DNA of 64,000 nucleotides, from NCBI RefSeq assembly GCF_003663825.1, contig NZ_RCCC01000001.1, forward strand, positions 3,046,501 to 3,110,500. The letters run 5' to 3'. The DNA comes from Acidovorax sp. 106. Lineage in GTDB: Bacteria > Pseudomonadota > Gammaproteobacteria > Burkholderiales > Burkholderiaceae_C. Positions within the stretch are counted from its first letter, which is position 1, and every line of letters begins with the position of its first letter. Position numbers and translations under genes: made by a program. Positions 43,281-53,785 of this stretch are shown piece after piece. The notes beneath the pieces are model-generated. The model did not search any database. It had not been told where the DNA came from and was given only the letters and a program-made list of their open reading frames with translations.

Positions 43281-44009
43281 TCAGTTCTTGCTGGTGGTGT
43301 CGCTGGCGGCTTCGGCCAGGCGCTTTTCGACCTCTTGTGCATCCACGGCACCGGGGACGCGGGTGCCGTTGGCAAAAATCAGGGTGGGGGTACCGGTGAT
43401 CTTGTGCTTGCGGCCAAAGGCCAGATTGCGCTGGATGGCGGCCGTGTCGCAGCTGGCGTTGCTGGGGTTCTTGTCGCGCACCATCATGTCCTGCCAGGCC
43501 ACCACGCGGTCTTTGGCGCACCAGACGTTGCGCGACTTTTCAGCCGAATCCGGGCTCAGGATAGGGTAGAGGAACAGGTAGATAGTGACGTTGTCCACGT
43601 TCTGCAAATCCCGCTCAAAGCGCTTGCAGTAACCGCAGTTGGGGTCTTCAAACACGGCCACCTTGCGCTTGCCGTCGCCGCGCACGATGGTGAAGGCATC
43701 TTTCAGGGGCAGCTCCGAGAATTCGACCGCCGTGAGCTTGTTGATGCGGTCTTCGGTCAGGTTGCGCCGGGCCTTGGTGTCGATTAGCTCTCCCTGGATG
43801 AGGTAGTTGCCCTTGGCGTCTGAATAGAACACGTCGGTGCCAATGCGCACTTCGTACAGGCCTTGCATGGCTGTGGGGCGCACCTCATCGATTTTGCCCA
43901 TTTGCGGAATGCGCTCGGCCAGTGTTTTGCGAAGGGCTGATTCTTGGGCCTGGGCCGACAGGCCCAGGGTGAGGGCCGCAGCAGCCAGCAAGAGGGAGAT
44001 GAGTTTCAT
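43281..44009 (-). CDS. dsbC: Periplasmic disulfide isomerase DsbC
   Basis: This 242-residue exported thioredoxin-fold protein has a signal peptide (MKLISLLLAAAAL to SAQAQ), an N-terminal dimerisation domain (VRPTAMQGLYEVRIGTDVFY) and a catalytic CGYC at residues 125-128 followed by KRFERDL. A second cysteine pair (VWCAKD and ASCDTAA) corresponds to the structural disulfide of DsbC. A cis-Pro loop TGTPTLIF is present. It rearranges wrong disulfides in secreted proteins and is reduced by DsbD, which is not in the window. GGGAG-type sequence upstream is weak. The UbiH-type gene lies 58 bp upstream on the same strand. Confidence 0.95.
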   Translation of the reverse strand: MKLISLLLAAAALTLGLSAQAQESALRKTLAERIPQMGKIDEVRPTAMQGLYEVRIGTDVFYSDAKGNYLIQGELIDTKARRNLTEDRINKLTAVEFSELPLKDAFTIVRGDGKRKVAVFEDPNCGYCKRFERDLQNVDNVTIYLFLYPILSPDSAEKSRNVWCAKDRVVAWQDMMVRDKNPSNASCDTAAIQRNLAFGRKHKITGTPTLIFANGTRVPGAVDAQEVEKRLAEAASDTTSKN

Positions 44010-44067
44010 GGGCAGATCAATCAAAAAAGGGGGGGTGTCTGGGGGGCTCAGTTCGGTGGGAGTGTGC

Positions 44068-45204
44068 TCAAAGCCCGTGGGTTCCCATGGCTTGGCGGGC
44101 AATCCAGTTTTTGATCGGGCCACTGCGCTCCACGCCACGAAGGCCCCAGTTGCGCAGGGCTTGCAGCGGGTTTTCGGGGCGCGAGAACAGCTGCTGCAGG
44201 CCGTCGGTGGCCAGACTCATGGGTAGCATGGCGGCTTTGCGCTCGCGCTCGTACCGGCGCAGCAGGCGCATGTCGGCCACGCTGCGCCAGTAGTCGCGCC
44301 CATGCAGCACGGTGGCCAGCGCCTGGGCATCGGCCAGGCCCAGGTTCAGGCCCTGGCCTGCCAGGGGGTGGATGTTGTGGGCTGCATCGCCCGCCAATAC
44401 CCAACTGCGTGTGGTTTTGCCCGACTCGGCCATGGGCCCGCACCAACGTGCCGCCTGGGCTTGTTGCAAAGGCCAAGCAGCGCGGGGGGCTGCCAGCTCC
44501 AGCTGCCCCAGCGCGCCTTGGCTGGCGGCTTGCAGTGCTTCGGCAAAGGCCTCGGGTGCCATGTCCAGCAGTGGGGCCACTTGCTCGCGCTCGACCGACC
44601 ACACCACGGCCACGGTGTGCCCATCGGCCCCATCCAGGGGCAAAAAGGCCAGGATGCCCTGCGGCAAAAACCACTGTCTTGCGATTTGGCCGTGGGGGTG
44701 TTCGCACGCCAGGCGGGTGGCAATGGCGTGCTGCGTGTAGGGGGTGACGTCAAATTCCACGCCAAACTCGGCCCGCGTGCTGCTGGCGCGGCCTTCGCAG
44801 ACGATGGTCAGGGCGGCGTCCACCGGCGCGGGCACCACCTCCACCTGGGGTTGGTAGCGCACGGCTTCGGCCAGACGCTGCTCCAGTGCGGGCACGTCCA
44901 CAATCCAGGCCAGGGCATCGGCGCCCTGGGTGGCGGCGTCGAAGTGCACAGCGCTGCCCTGGTCTCCCTGCACCTGCATGCGTGTGACGGCCGTGGCGTG
45001 CTCAGGGTCGGGCCAGCTGCGCAGCGACTCCAGCAGCGTGCGCGAAGCGGTGTTGAGGGCATAGGCCCGCACGTCGTTGGCTGGGGGCTGGATGGCAGGG
45101 GGCGCGACCAGGGCCACGCGCAAGCGTTCGCGGGCCAGCAGCAAAGCCAGGGTGCGGCCGACAATGCCAGCCCCACGGATACAGATATCAAAGGTGTGCG
45201 CCAT
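44068..45204 (-). CDS. UbiH/UbiF/COQ6-family FAD-dependent monooxygenase
   Basis: This 378-residue flavoprotein hydroxylase has an N-terminal FAD Rossmann motif (CIRGAGIVGRTLALLLARE), an intermediate substrate domain and the conserved second FAD motif GDAAHNIHPLAGQGLNLGLADA. This is the signature of the UbiH/COQ6 group, which add ring hydroxyls in ubiquinone synthesis. Which ring position it serves cannot be told. ATG at 45204 is chosen; ATG at 45213 is also in frame. It is upstream of dsbC on the same strand and divergent from the MOSC gene. Ubiquinone genes ubiE, ubiJ and ubiB lie 6-8 kb away. Confidence 0.9.
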   Translation of the reverse strand: MAHTFDICIRGAGIVGRTLALLLARERLRVALVAPPAIQPPANDVRAYALNTASRTLLESLRSWPDPEHATAVTRMQVQGDQGSAVHFDAATQGADALAWIVDVPALEQRLAEAVRYQPQVEVVPAPVDAALTIVCEGRASSTRAEFGVEFDVTPYTQHAIATRLACEHPHGQIARQWFLPQGILAFLPLDGADGHTVAVVWSVEREQVAPLLDMAPEAFAEALQAASQGALGQLELAAPRAAWPLQQAQAARWCGPMAESGKTTRSWVLAGDAAHNIHPLAGQGLNLGLADAQALATVLHGRDYWRSVADMRLLRRYERERKAAMLPMSLATDGLQQLFSRPENPLQALRNWGLRGVERSGPIKNWIARQAMGTHGL

Positions 45205-45350
45205 GGGCGGCATTGTAGGAGGGGGCAGGCAGCCCGCAGGTGCAGTGCAGAATCGCCCCGTGGGCGCCCGTGGTTGTGCTTTTGGCTGTGCCACCGAAGC
45301 AACCGAGCTGGTGCGCCCCTTTTGTTCCCATTTTTCAGGAGCGCTGCAGC

Positions 45351-46226
45351 GTGTCGTCATTTGAAACCGAATCCGATGTGACTGGAACCATTGCCCGGTT
45401 GTTTGTCTACCCCGTGAAGTCCTGTGCAGGTATTGAGGTGCAAGAAGCCCTGCTGACCGAAACCGGCCTGGACCTGGATCGTGCCTGGATGGTGGTCGAT
45501 GCCCAAGGCCAGTTTGTGACCCAGCGCAGCCTGCCACGCATGGCGCTCATTCGCCCGCAGCTCAAATCGGACGAGTTGGTGCTGCGGGCCCCCGGCATGC
45601 TGGCCCTGCATGTGGCGCTGGACGTGGTGGAGGCGCCCGCCACCGTCACGGTATGGGACGACACCGTGCCCGCCTGGGACATGGGGGCTGTGGCGGCGCA
45701 GTGGTTCAGTGATTTTTTGGGCCAGCCTTGCCGCTTGGTGCGGTTTGACCCCGATCACCGGCGCTGGTCCAGCAAGCAATGGACGGGCGATTTGGAGGCG
45801 CATACCCAGTTTGCCGATGGTTTCTCGCTGTTGGTGACGAGTGAGGGGTCCATGGATGGGCTCAACGAACGGCTGGCGGCCGCTGGCCATAGCGCGGTGG
45901 GGGTGGAGCGGTTTCGCCCCAACCTGGTGTTGGGCGGGGTGGATGCGCACGACGAAGACCGCATCGAGGACCTGCGCATTGACGCAGGAGCGCACAGGGC
46001 GGTGCACCTGCGCCACGTCAAACCCTGCACCCGCTGCCCGATCCCCAATATCGACCCCATTACGGCGGAAAGCAGTCCGGCGGTAGGCGACGCCCTGAGT
46101 GCCTACCGCAGCGATAAGCGCCTGCAAGGTGCCATCACCTTTGGCATGAACGCGGTGGTGGTGGGCGGTGCGGGTGTGGTGCTGCGCGTGGGGCAGCGGT
46201 TTGGGGCTAACTATTGTTTTGATTGA
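45351..46226 (+). CDS. MOSC-domain protein, YcbX type
   Basis: This 291-residue protein has an N-terminal MOSC beta-barrel domain (GTIARLFVYPVKSCAGIEV) and a C-terminal MOSC domain (VGVERFRPNLVLGG, HLRHVKPCTRCPIPNID). The Cys of PCTRC is the candidate molybdenum-cofactor ligand. YcbX-type proteins reduce N-hydroxylated compounds using the molybdenum cofactor. The start is GTG at 45351, with AGGAG nine bases upstream; no ATG fits as well. It is divergent from the UbiH-type gene. Confidence 0.88.
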   Translation: MSSFETESDVTGTIARLFVYPVKSCAGIEVQEALLTETGLDLDRAWMVVDAQGQFVTQRSLPRMALIRPQLKSDELVLRAPGMLALHVALDVVEAPATVTVWDDTVPAWDMGAVAAQWFSDFLGQPCRLVRFDPDHRRWSSKQWTGDLEAHTQFADGFSLLVTSEGSMDGLNERLAAAGHSAVGVERFRPNLVLGGVDAHDEDRIEDLRIDAGAHRAVHLRHVKPCTRCPIPNIDPITAESSPAVGDALSAYRSDKRLQGAITFGMNAVVVGGAGVVLRVGQRFGANYCFD

Positions 46227-46352
46227 GGTTGGGGGCTCTCTTTCTGCAGAAAAGGGGCTCTGCCTGCTGCTTTGCGCGCCCCTGGGGCCGCTGACATAAA
46301 ATCACGCCCCCGAGGCTCATGGGCGCGCGGCGCCCACCCCAGGTTGATCCCC

Positions 46353-49300
46353 ATGAATGTTCCGATTGCGTTGGCCGCCTTGCAGGCGCAGGCTGCCGAG
46401 CCTGTCCGTTTGCGTGAAATCCCGTACAACTACACCTCGTTCTCTGACCGGGAGATCGTGATCCGCTTACTGGGCTCTTCTGCCTGGGACTTGCTGGACC
46501 AACTGCGCAAAGAGCGCCGCACCGGTCGATCCGCCCGCATGCTGTACGAAGTGCTGGGCGACATCTGGGTGGTGCAGCGCAACCCCTACCTGCAAGACGA
46601 CTTGCTGGACAACCCCGACCGCCGCAAGCTGCTGGTCGATGCACTGAACCACCGCCTGGGCGAAGTCGAAAAACGCCGTACCCCCGCTGACGACGCCGAG
46701 CGCGACCGCTTGGTAGGCGAGCTGGTGGTGGCCGCGCGCCGTGCGGTGCAAGAGTTCAACGCCACCTTTGAGAACGCTGCGCAGTTGCGCCGCCAGGTGC
46801 AAAAGACGCTGGGCCGCCTGACGGCCAAAGACAACATCAAGTTCGACGGCCTCTCGCGCGTGAGCCACGTGACCGACGCCACCGACTGGCGCGTGGAGTA
46901 CCCGTTCGTGGTGCTGACCCCCGACTCTGAGGTCGAGATGGCCGGGCTGGTCAAGGGATGTATCGAGCTGGGGCTGACCATCATTCCGCGTGGGGGCGGC
47001 ACCGGCTACACCGGCGGCGCCATTCCGCTGACGTGGAAGAGCGTGGTCATCAACACCGAAAAGCTCGAAGCCATGACCGAGGTGGAGATGCGCCGCCTGC
47101 CGGGCATGGACCGCGAGGTGGGCACGGTGTGGACCGAAGCCGGTGTGGTGACCCAGCGCGTGGCCGATGCGGCCGAGCGCGCGGGCTTTGTGTTTGCGGT
47201 AGACCCGACCAGTGCCGAGGCGTCGTGCATTGGCGGCAACATTGCCATGAACGCAGGCGGCAAAAAGGCCGTTCTGTGGGGTACGGCGCTCGATAACCTG
47301 GCCAGCTGGCGCATGGTGACGCCCGACGCCCAGTGGCTGGAGGTGACGCGCCTGGACCACAACATGGGCAAGATCCATGACGTGGAAGTGGCCACGTTTG
47401 AGCTGCAGTATTTCGAGGCCGACGGCAAGACGCCGGTGCGCACCGAGCGCCTGAGCATTCCGGGCCGCACCTTCCGCAAGGAAGGCCTGGGCAAGGACGT
47501 GACCGACAAGTTCCTGGCGGGCCTGCCTGGCATTCAAAAAGAAGGCTGCGATGGCCTCATCACCAGCTCTCGCTGGGTGGTGCACCGCATGCCCGAGCAC
47601 ACGCGCACTGTGTGCCTGGAGTTCTTTGGCAATGCCAAAGACGCCGTGCCCAGCATCGTCGAGATCAAGGACTTCATGTTCGCCGAGCAAAAGCGCAGTG
47701 GCGTGCTGCTGGCCGGGCTGGAGCATCTGGACGACCGCTACCTCAAGGCGGTGGGCTACGCCACCAAGAGCAAGAAGGGCAACGGCGGCCTGCCCAAGAT
47801 GGTGCTGATCGGCGACATTGCCGGTGACGACGCCGACGAAGTGGCCCGCGTGACCAGCGAGGTGGTGCGCCTGGCCAACACCCGCAGTGGCGAGGGCTTC
47901 ATTGCCATCAGCGCCGATGCGCGCAAGAAGTTCTGGGCCGACCGCAAGAAGACAGCTGCCATCAGCCGCCACACCAACGCCTTCAAGATCAACGAAGACG
48001 TGGTGATCCCGCTGCCGCGCATGGCCGAGTACACCGACGGCATCGAGCGCATCAACATCGAGCTGAGCCTGCGCAACAAGCTCAAGCTGTGCGATGCGCT
48101 GACCGACTTTTTCGAGCGGGGCAACCTGCCGCTGGGCAAGCAAGACGCTGCCGAGGACGTGCCAGCGGCCGAGCTGCTGGAAGACCGCGTGGGCCAAGCC
48201 ATTGCCCAGGTGGCCGAGGTGCGCGCCCTGTGGCAAGGCTGGCTGAACAACGTCGAAACGCTGTTCCCGCAGTTGCAAGACCACACCCTGCGGGCCAGCT
48301 GGAAGACCCAGCTGCGCACGCCGCTGCAAGGCATCTTCACCGGCGCCGCGTTCAAGCCCATCCTGGACGAGGCCGTGGCGATTCACAAGCGCGTGCTCAA
48401 GGGCCGCGTGTGGGTGGCGCTGCATATGCACGCGGGTGACGGCAATGTGCACACCAACTTGCCAGTCAACAGCGACGACTACGAGATGCTGCAGACCGCG
48501 CACGAAGCCGTGGCGCGCATCATGGTGCTGGCGCGCAGCCTGGACGGCGTGATTTCGGGCGAGCATGGCATTGGTATCACCAAGCTGGAGTTTTTGACCG
48601 ACGACGAATTGCGTCCGTTTGCCGAATACAAGCGCAAGGTGGACCCAGAGGGCCGCTTTAATAAAGGTAAGCTGCTACGAAATCAGGAGCTGCCTGCGCT
48701 AGAGGGAAAAGCCTTGGAGGCCAAAAACGCCTCAAATGCTCCGCTCATGCACGCTGATTTGACCAATGCGTACACACCTAGCTTTGGGTTGATGGGGCAC
48801 GAGTCGCTGATCATGCAGCAAAGCGACATTGGCGCCATTGCCGATAGCGTGAAGGACTGCCTGCGCTGCGGCAAGTGCAAGCCCGTGTGCGCCACGCACG
48901 TGCCGCGCGCCAGCCTGCTGTACAGCCCTCGCAACAAGATTTTGGCCACCTCGCTGCTGGTCGAAGCCTTCTTGTACGAAGAGCAGACGCGCCGTGGTGT
49001 GTCCATCAAGCACTGGCAAGAGTTTGAAGACGTGGCCGACCACTGCACGGTGTGCCACAAGTGCTACACGCCGTGCCCGGTCAAGATCGACTTTGGCGAT
49101 GTGACCATGAACATGCGCAACCTGCTGCGCAAGATGGGCAAGAAGACCTTCCGCCCTGGCAACGCACTGGCCATGACCATGCTCAACGCCACCAACCCCG
49201 ACACCATCAAGCTGATGCGCTCGGCCATGGTGGGCGTGGGCTTCAAGGCCCAGCGCATGGCGGTGGACATTCTGCGCAAGGTGGGCCGCAAGCAAACGGC

Positions 49301-50270
49301 CAAGCCGCCCGCCAGCGTGGGCACGGCTCCGATCAAGGAGCAGGTCATCCACTTCATCAACAAGAAGCTGCCCGGCGGTCTGCCCAAGAAGACGGCGCGC
49401 GCGCTGCTCGACATTGAGGACAAGGACTACGTGCCCATCATCCGCAACCCGCAGGCCACCACGGCCGAGACGGAGGCGGTGTTTTACTTCCCGGGCTGTG
49501 GGTCAGAGCGCCTGTTCAGCCAGGTGGGGTTGGCCACGCAGGCCATGCTGTGGCACGCCGGTGTGCAGACGGTGCTGCCGCCCGGGTATCTGTGCTGCGG
49601 CTACCCGCAGCGCGGCAGCGGCCAGTTCGACAAGGCCGAGAAGATGATCACCGACAACCGGGTGCTCTTCCACCGCGTGGCCAACACGCTGAACTACCTG
49701 GACATCAAAACCGTGGTGGTGAGCTGCGGCACCTGCTATGACCAGCTGCAGGGCTACGAGTTTGACAAGATCTTCCCGGGCAGCCGCATCATCGACATCC
49801 ACGAATACCTGCTGGAAAAGGGCATCACCCTGCAGGGCAAGGGTGCCTACCTGTACCACGAGCCCTGCCACAACCCCATGAAGCAGCAAGACGCCATGAA
49901 AACCGTCAAGGCGCTGGTGGGCGAGCAGGTGCTCAAGAGCGAGCGCTGCTGCGGTGAATCGGGCACGTTGGGGGTCACCCGGCCCGACATTTCGACCCAG
50001 GTGCGCTTTCGCAAGGAAGAAGAAATCAAAAAGGGCGAAGCCCAGCTGCGCGCCAGCGGGGCTGTGGGCGCGCAGGACAACGTCAAAATCCTGACCAGCT
50101 GCCCCAGCTGCCTGCAGGGCCTGAACCGCTACCAGGACGACCTGCAAAACGGTTTGCTCGAAGCCGACTACATCGTGGTTGAAATGGCGCGCGAGATGCT
50201 GGGCGAGAACTGGATGCCCGAGTACGTGCAGCGTGCCAATGCGGGCGGTATTGAGCGGGTGCTGGTATGA
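46353..50270 (+). CDS. Large FAD- and Fe-S-binding dehydrogenase (GlcD/GlpC fusion type)
   Basis: This 1305-residue fusion has an N-terminal conserved region about residues 1-190, then an FAD-binding 4 domain with [15 protein letters not shown] near 210, and an FAD-oxidase C domain up to about 770. Two 4Fe-4S motifs follow ([11 protein letters not shown] near 835, [12 protein letters not shown] near 898). A CCG / heterodisulfide-reductase-type region ends the protein ([11 protein letters not shown] near 1047, YHEPCH and SERCCGESG near 1170-1200). It should oxidise a 2-hydroxy acid and pass electrons through Fe-S clusters; the substrate is unknown. A repeat supplies the linker at residues 774-795. 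The stop overlaps the HIT gene start as ATGA. Confidence 0.92.
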   Translation: MNVPIALAALQAQAAEPVRLREIPYNYTSFSDREIVIRLLGSSAWDLLDQLRKERRTGRSARMLYEVLGDIWVVQRNPYLQDDLLDNPDRRKLLVDALNHRLGEVEKRRTPADDAERDRLVGELVVAARRAVQEFNATFENAAQLRRQVQKTLGRLTAKDNIKFDGLSRVSHVTDATDWRVEYPFVVLTPDSEVEMAGLVKGCIELGLTIIPRGGGTGYTGGAIPLTWKSVVINTEKLEAMTEVEMRRLPGMDREVGTVWTEAGVVTQRVADAAERAGFVFAVDPTSAEASCIGGNIAMNAGGKKAVLWGTALDNLASWRMVTPDAQWLEVTRLDHNMGKIHDVEVATFELQYFEADGKTPVRTERLSIPGRTFRKEGLGKDVTDKFLAGLPGIQKEGCDGLITSSRWVVHRMPEHTRTVCLEFFGNAKDAVPSIVEIKDFMFAEQKRSGVLLAGLEHLDDRYLKAVGYATKSKKGNGGLPKMVLIGDIAGDDADEVARVTSEVVRLANTRSGEGFIAISADARKKFWADRKKTAAISRHTNAFKINEDVVIPLPRMAEYTDGIERINIELSLRNKLKLCDALTDFFERGNLPLGKQDAAEDVPAAELLEDRVGQAIAQVAEVRALWQGWLNNVETLFPQLQDHTLRASWKTQLRTPLQGIFTGAAFKPILDEAVAIHKRVLKGRVWVALHMHAGDGNVHTNLPVNSDDYEMLQTAHEAVARIMVLARSLDGVISGEHGIGITKLEFLTDDELRPFAEYKRKVDPEGRFNKGKLLRNQELPALEGKALEAKNASNAPLMHADLTNAYTPSFGLMGHESLIMQQSDIGAIADSVKDCLRCGKCKPVCATHVPRASLLYSPRNKILATSLLVEAFLYEEQTRRGVSIKHWQEFEDVADHCTVCHKCYTPCPVKIDFGDVTMNMRNLLRKMGKKTFRPGNALAMTMLNATNPDTIKLMRSAMVGVGFKAQRMAVDILRKVGRKQTAKPPASVGTAPIKEQVIHFINKKLPGGLPKKTARALLDIEDKDYVPIIRNPQATTAETEAVFYFPGCGSERLFSQVGLATQAMLWHAGVQTVLPPGYLCCGYPQRGSGQFDKAEKMITDNRVLFHRVANTLNYLDIKTVVVSCGTCYDQLQGYEFDKIFPGSRIIDIHEYLLEKGITLQGKGAYLYHEPCHNPMKQQDAMKTVKALVGEQVLKSERCCGESGTLGVTRPDISTQVRFRKEEEIKKGEAQLRASGAVGAQDNVKILTSCPSCLQGLNRYQDDLQNGLLEADYIVVEMAREMLGENWMPEYVQRANAGGIERVLV
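48672..48738 (+). repeat. Interspersed AGCTGC repeat, copy 7 (in frame inside the dehydrogenase gene)
   Basis: CTGCTACGAAATCAGGAGCTG, then CCTGCGCTAGAGG, then GCCTTGGAGGCCAAAAACGC, aligning with copy 6 at 40118 element by element (GCCTTGGAGGCC is identical). The frame stays open and encodes [19 protein letters not shown] and a few further residues, a charged linker between the flavin and Fe-S halves. Confidence 0.8.
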
Positions 50271-50713
50271 GCGAAGGCCGGCCGTGCCCCCTGTGCGATG
50301 CCGATGGCGGTGCGCTGGTCTGGCGTGGCGAGAAGCTGCGCGTGATCCGTGCGCAGGAGGCGGGTTTTCCGGCCTTCTACCGCGTGGTGTGGACGGCGCA
50401 TGTGGCCGAGTTTTCTGATCTGTCGGCCGCCGATCGCAGCCACTGCATGGAGGCGGTGACGGTGGTGGAGCAGTGCCTGCGCCAGCATCTGGCGCCCTCC
50501 AAAATCAACCTGGCGGCCTTGGGCAACACGGTGCCGCACCTGCACTGGCACGTGATTGCGCGCTTTGACTGGGATAGCCATTTCCCTGCGCCGGTCTGGG
50601 CGGCAGCCCAGCGCCCAGGCCCTGCGCAGCAGGAGGCGGCTGTGCGGGCGCTGCTGCCCGCGCTGGAATCTGCACTGCGTGCGCGCCTGGATGCCGCACT
50701 GTCCGTCGCTTGA
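50267..50713 (+). CDS. HIT-family hydrolase
   Basis: This 148-residue histidine-triad protein has the triad [11 protein letters not shown] near residue 92, which places it in the HIT hydrolase/transferase superfamily acting on nucleotide phosphoramidates or dinucleoside polyphosphates. An N-terminal CPLC pair could bind zinc. The start codon overlaps the dehydrogenase stop by four bases, so they are co-translated. The DUF971 gene follows closely. Confidence 0.9.
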   Translation: MSEGRPCPLCDADGGALVWRGEKLRVIRAQEAGFPAFYRVVWTAHVAEFSDLSAADRSHCMEAVTVVEQCLRQHLAPSKINLAALGNTVPHLHWHVIARFDWDSHFPAPVWAAAQRPGPAQQEAAVRALLPALESALRARLDAALSVA

Positions 50714-50775
50714 ATGTTGGTACCCACAGTTTTTGGCGGGCGCAGGCCTGCTTCCATTTTTTGACAGGTGATTGC

Positions 50776-51192
50776 ATGGCAGGTTTGAAAGCAGGCGCCC
50801 CGGCGCCCACCGCGCTCACGGTCCACGAGGCCTCTCGCGTGCTGGAGGTGGCTTTTTCGGACGGTGCCGCGTTCCGTATTCCGTTTGAGCTGATGCGTGT
50901 TTACTCCCCCTCGGCCGAAGTGCAGGGCCACGGACCCGGCCAGGAAGTGCTGCAAACCGGCAAGCGCGAGGTAACGCTGGTGAACCTGGAGCCCGTGGGC
51001 AACTACGCCGTCAAGCCCACGTTCTCGGACGGCCACGACAGCGGCATTTTCAGCTGGGACTATCTCTATGAGCTGGGCCAGCAGCAGGACGCCCTGTGGC
51101 ACCAATATGCCGAGCGCCTGGCCGCTGCTGGGGTGGAGCGTGACGCGCCCATGGCCGCCAAAGGGGACGGCCACGCCTGCGGTAGCCACTGA
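50776..51192 (+). CDS. DUF971-family protein
   Basis: This 138-residue protein has the DUF971 fold seen at the N-terminus of gamma-butyrobetaine hydroxylase (LEVAFSDGAAFRIPFELMRVYSPSAEVQGHG, then YAVKPTFSDGHDSGIFSWDYLYEL). Stand-alone members are frequent just before ubiE in beta-proteobacteria, as here. A GHGPGQ loop and C-terminal GDGHACGSH could bind metal. AGGTGA four to five bases before the ATG supports the start at 50776. The function is unknown; a link to Fe-S assembly is proposed for related proteins, and I cannot confirm it from sequence. Confidence 0.85.
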   Translation: MAGLKAGAPAPTALTVHEASRVLEVAFSDGAAFRIPFELMRVYSPSAEVQGHGPGQEVLQTGKREVTLVNLEPVGNYAVKPTFSDGHDSGIFSWDYLYELGQQQDALWHQYAERLAAAGVERDAPMAAKGDGHACGSH

Positions 51193-51238
51193 AGTGCGGC
51201 CCGTCCGCTCATGGATGGGCCCACGCGGTCGTGCAAAA

Positions 51239-51297
51239 TGCTATAAAAATCGTAGCTGCTAGCGCTTATTCTGAAAGCGTTAGCCCCCTTTTTGATA
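51239..51297 (+). repeat. Interspersed AGCTGC repeat, copy 8
   Basis: GCTATAAAAATCG, then TAGCTGCTAGCGCTTATT, then AAGCGTTAGCCCCCTTTTTG. TAGCGCTT and AAGCGTTA arms pair and T5 follows, so it may weakly terminate the DUF971 transcript before ubiE. Confidence 0.85.
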
Positions 51298-51367
51298 TTA
51301 ACTCTGCGACAGATGCCCCATATCAGTGCGGGGTTGTCGCTGTACGGCAGGCGCGCAGGCGCCTAGC

Positions 51368-52108
51368 ATGAACGCCATGAGCAACACCCACTTTGGATTT
51401 GAGTCGGTTGACGAAACGGAAAAAGCACAGCGCGTGCGCGGTGTGTTTGATTCGGTTGCGTCAAAGTACGACGTGATGAACGACCTCATGTCGGGCGGGC
51501 TGCACCGCGCCTGGAAGGCCTACACCGTGATGGTGGCCAACCTGCGCGAAGGCAGCCAGGTGCTGGACATTGCCGGGGGCACGGGCGATCTGTCGCTGGC
51601 GTTTGCCAAAAAGGTGGGTAGCACCGGGCGCGTGGTGCATACCGACATCAACGAGGCCATGCTGCGCACAGGGCGCAACCGCCTGATTGATGCAGGCGTG
51701 GTGCTGCCCACACTGGTGTGCGACGCCGAACAACTGCCGTTTCCTGATGCGCATTTCGACGTGGTGAGCGTGGCCTTTGGCCTGCGCAACATGACCCACA
51801 AAGACCGTGCCTTGGCGGAAATGTGCCGGGTGCTCAAGCCCGGCGGCAGGCTGCTGGTGCTGGAGTTTTCCAAGGTCGCCAAGCCGCTGGAGAAGGTGTA
51901 CGACTGGTATTCCTTCAAGGTGCTGCCGCAACTGGGCAAGCTGGTGGCGGGCGACGACGCCAGCTACCGCTACCTGGCCGAGTCCATTCGCATGCACCCA
52001 AGCCAGGAAGATCTCAAATCCCTCATGCAGCAAAGCGGTTTTGGGCATGTGGACTATCACAACATGACTGGCGGAGTAGTGGCTTTGCATGTTGGAATCA
52101 AGTGCTGA
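51368..52108 (+). CDS. ubiE: Ubiquinone/menaquinone C-methyltransferase UbiE
   Basis: This 246-residue SAM-dependent methyltransferase places the C-methyl group on the ubiquinone ring precursor. It has the UbiE signatures [17 protein letters not shown] and [15 protein letters not shown] (SAM site), [16 protein letters not shown] and [15 protein letters not shown]. Starts at 51368 (MNAMSNTHF) and 51377 (MSNTHF) are both plausible; AGGCG lies six bases before the first, while family members usually begin like the second. It heads a plus-strand run with Tim44-like, ubiJ and ubiB genes. Confidence 0.96.
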   Translation: MNAMSNTHFGFESVDETEKAQRVRGVFDSVASKYDVMNDLMSGGLHRAWKAYTVMVANLREGSQVLDIAGGTGDLSLAFAKKVGSTGRVVHTDINEAMLRTGRNRLIDAGVVLPTLVCDAEQLPFPDAHFDVVSVAFGLRNMTHKDRALAEMCRVLKPGGRLLVLEFSKVAKPLEKVYDWYSFKVLPQLGKLVAGDDASYRYLAESIRMHPSQEDLKSLMQQSGFGHVDYHNMTGGVVALHVGIKC

Positions 52109-52155
52109 GCGCAATGTGTGCGCTTAATGCTGATGAATGACTCAACGGAGATGAC

Positions 52156-53166
52156 ATGATGAAACTGTGGTCTGTGGTTTTGGTGGCGCTGATGGCGGTG
52201 GTCCATGTGGACGCCGAAGCCAAGCGTATGGGGGGCGGTAAGTCCGTTGGACAGCAATCGAACAACGTGACCCAACGCGAATCGTCTGGCGGCGCGGCGC
52301 CTGCCCAGAACGCCACAAACAACGCAGCTGCCGCCAAGCCTGCGGCGCCTGCTGGTGCCGCACCTGCTGCTGCCGCGCCCAAGAAGCCTTGGGGCGCCAT
52401 GCTGGGTGGCTTGGCCGCAGGCTTGGGCCTTGCGTGGCTGGCCAGCTCTTTGGGCCTGGGTGCCGGGTTCGGCCAGTTCTTGATGATTGCACTGCTGGCC
52501 TTGGCGGCGTTTGCGGTGATTGGCATGATCATGCGCTCCCGTCGCGCGGGTGCTGCCAGCCCAGCAGGTGGTGCACCGTTCGCCTTCCAAGGCGCGGGCG
52601 CTGGGGCTGCCACACCGGCAGCGGCCCAGGTTCCCAATACCTACCGCCCCGAGAATGTGGGCAACGACGCATCGGCCCGCCCCTGGGAGCGCAGCAGCAT
52701 GGCCTTTGATGCCTCGCGCCAGGCCCAAGGCGCTGGCGTGGTGATCGGCTCTGGCCTGGCAGGCACGCAAAACTGGGGCGTTCCAGAAGGCTTTGACACC
52801 GACGGTTTTCTGTCGGCCGCCAAGCGCAACTTCGTGACGCTGCAAGCCGCTTGGGACCGCTCTGACATTTCTACGCTGCGCTCGATGATGACCGACAGCA
52901 TGCTCGAAGAAATCCGCACCCAGCTGTCCGAGCGCGAGTCGCAGCGCGGTGCAGAGCCAAACCACACCGATGTGGTCATGATCGAAGCGCAGTTGCTGGG
53001 CATCGAGGAAATGGACGACCGCTACATGGCCAGCGTCGAGTTCTCCGGCATGATCCGTGAAGAACTGTCGGCAGGCCCTAGTCCCTTCCGTGAAGTCTGG
53101 AACATGACCAAGGGCAAGACTGGCAACAGCGGCTGGCTGGTGGCTGGCGTACAAGCTCTGCAGTAA
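52156..53166 (+). CDS. Tim44-like domain protein
   Basis: This 336-residue protein has a signal or first membrane helix (MMKLWSVVLVALMAVVHVDA), a long Ala/Pro-rich low-complexity linker (about residues 40-75) and two hydrophobic segments around 80-125. A C-terminal Tim44-like domain follows (FDTDGFLSAAKRNFVTLQAAWDR, MTDSMLEEIRTQLSERE, MASVEFSGMIREE, FREVWNMTKG). The domain resembles the membrane-binding part of mitochondrial Tim44, and bacterial versions probably bind membranes. It regularly sits between ubiE and ubiJ in Burkholderiales, but a role in quinone synthesis is not established. GGAG precedes the ATG. Confidence 0.88.
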   Translation: MMKLWSVVLVALMAVVHVDAEAKRMGGGKSVGQQSNNVTQRESSGGAAPAQNATNNAAAAKPAAPAGAAPAAAAPKKPWGAMLGGLAAGLGLAWLASSLGLGAGFGQFLMIALLALAAFAVIGMIMRSRRAGAASPAGGAPFAFQGAGAGAATPAAAQVPNTYRPENVGNDASARPWERSSMAFDASRQAQGAGVVIGSGLAGTQNWGVPEGFDTDGFLSAAKRNFVTLQAAWDRSDISTLRSMMTDSMLEEIRTQLSERESQRGAEPNHTDVVMIEAQLLGIEEMDDRYMASVEFSGMIREELSAGPSPFREVWNMTKGKTGNSGWLVAGVQALQ

Positions 53167-53206
53167 ACGCGCAGGGTCTTCCCAGTTCAGGGAATAATCG
53201 GGGACT

Positions 53207-53785
53207 ATGGCAACACAGTCCCCTTTTTCATTTCTGGATGGCATTTTTGACCGCGTCACTTCTGGGCCGCAGCCTCCGCAATGGCTGGTCCACGAAGTGC
53301 ATCAGCGCGCCGTGCTGTTCATCAACCACGTTCTGATGCAAGAGCCCGAGGCCATGGAGCGCCTGCGCCGCCAAAAGGGCCGCGTGGCGCGCGTGCAGTG
53401 GCGCCACTATTCCATGGCGTTGCTGGTCACGCCTGCCGGGTTGTTCAACCTGGCAGGCGAGGGCGATACCCCTGATTTGCGGCTGGAGATGACCGAGCTG
53501 TCGCCCCTGGCCTTGGCCCAAGGTGCCCTGCGGGGCGACAAGCCAGCCATTCGCATCGAGGGCGATGTGCAACTGGCGGCTGAGATCAACTGGCTGGCCG
53601 ACCATGTGCGCTGGGATCTGGAGGAAGACCTGGCCCGATTGATGGGCGATGCACCCGCCCACCAGCTGTGCAATGTGGCCCGGCGCGCCGCTCAGGCTCT
53701 GCGCCAGTTTGTAGGTGCCCGCGTGTCCCAGGGTGCCGTGGTGCCCGCATCTGCACCAGACGGCGTGGACCGGGCCGCGGTATGA
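53207..53785 (+). CDS. ubiJ: UbiJ-type SCP2-domain ubiquinone accessory factor
   Basis: This 192-residue protein has an SCP2-like lipid-binding fold ([37 protein letters not shown]) and a C-terminal amphipathic helix ([16 protein letters not shown]), as in UbiJ. UbiJ organises the soluble complex of ubiquinone-synthesis enzymes and binds isoprenoid intermediates. Position between ubiE and ubiB, with a four-base overlap onto ubiB, supports the name; sequence similarity within this family is low. Confidence 0.85.
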   Translation: MATQSPFSFLDGIFDRVTSGPQPPQWLVHEVHQRAVLFINHVLMQEPEAMERLRRQKGRVARVQWRHYSMALLVTPAGLFNLAGEGDTPDLRLEMTELSPLALAQGALRGDKPAIRIEGDVQLAAEINWLADHVRWDLEEDLARLMGDAPAHQLCNVARRAAQALRQFVGARVSQGAVVPASAPDGVDRAAV

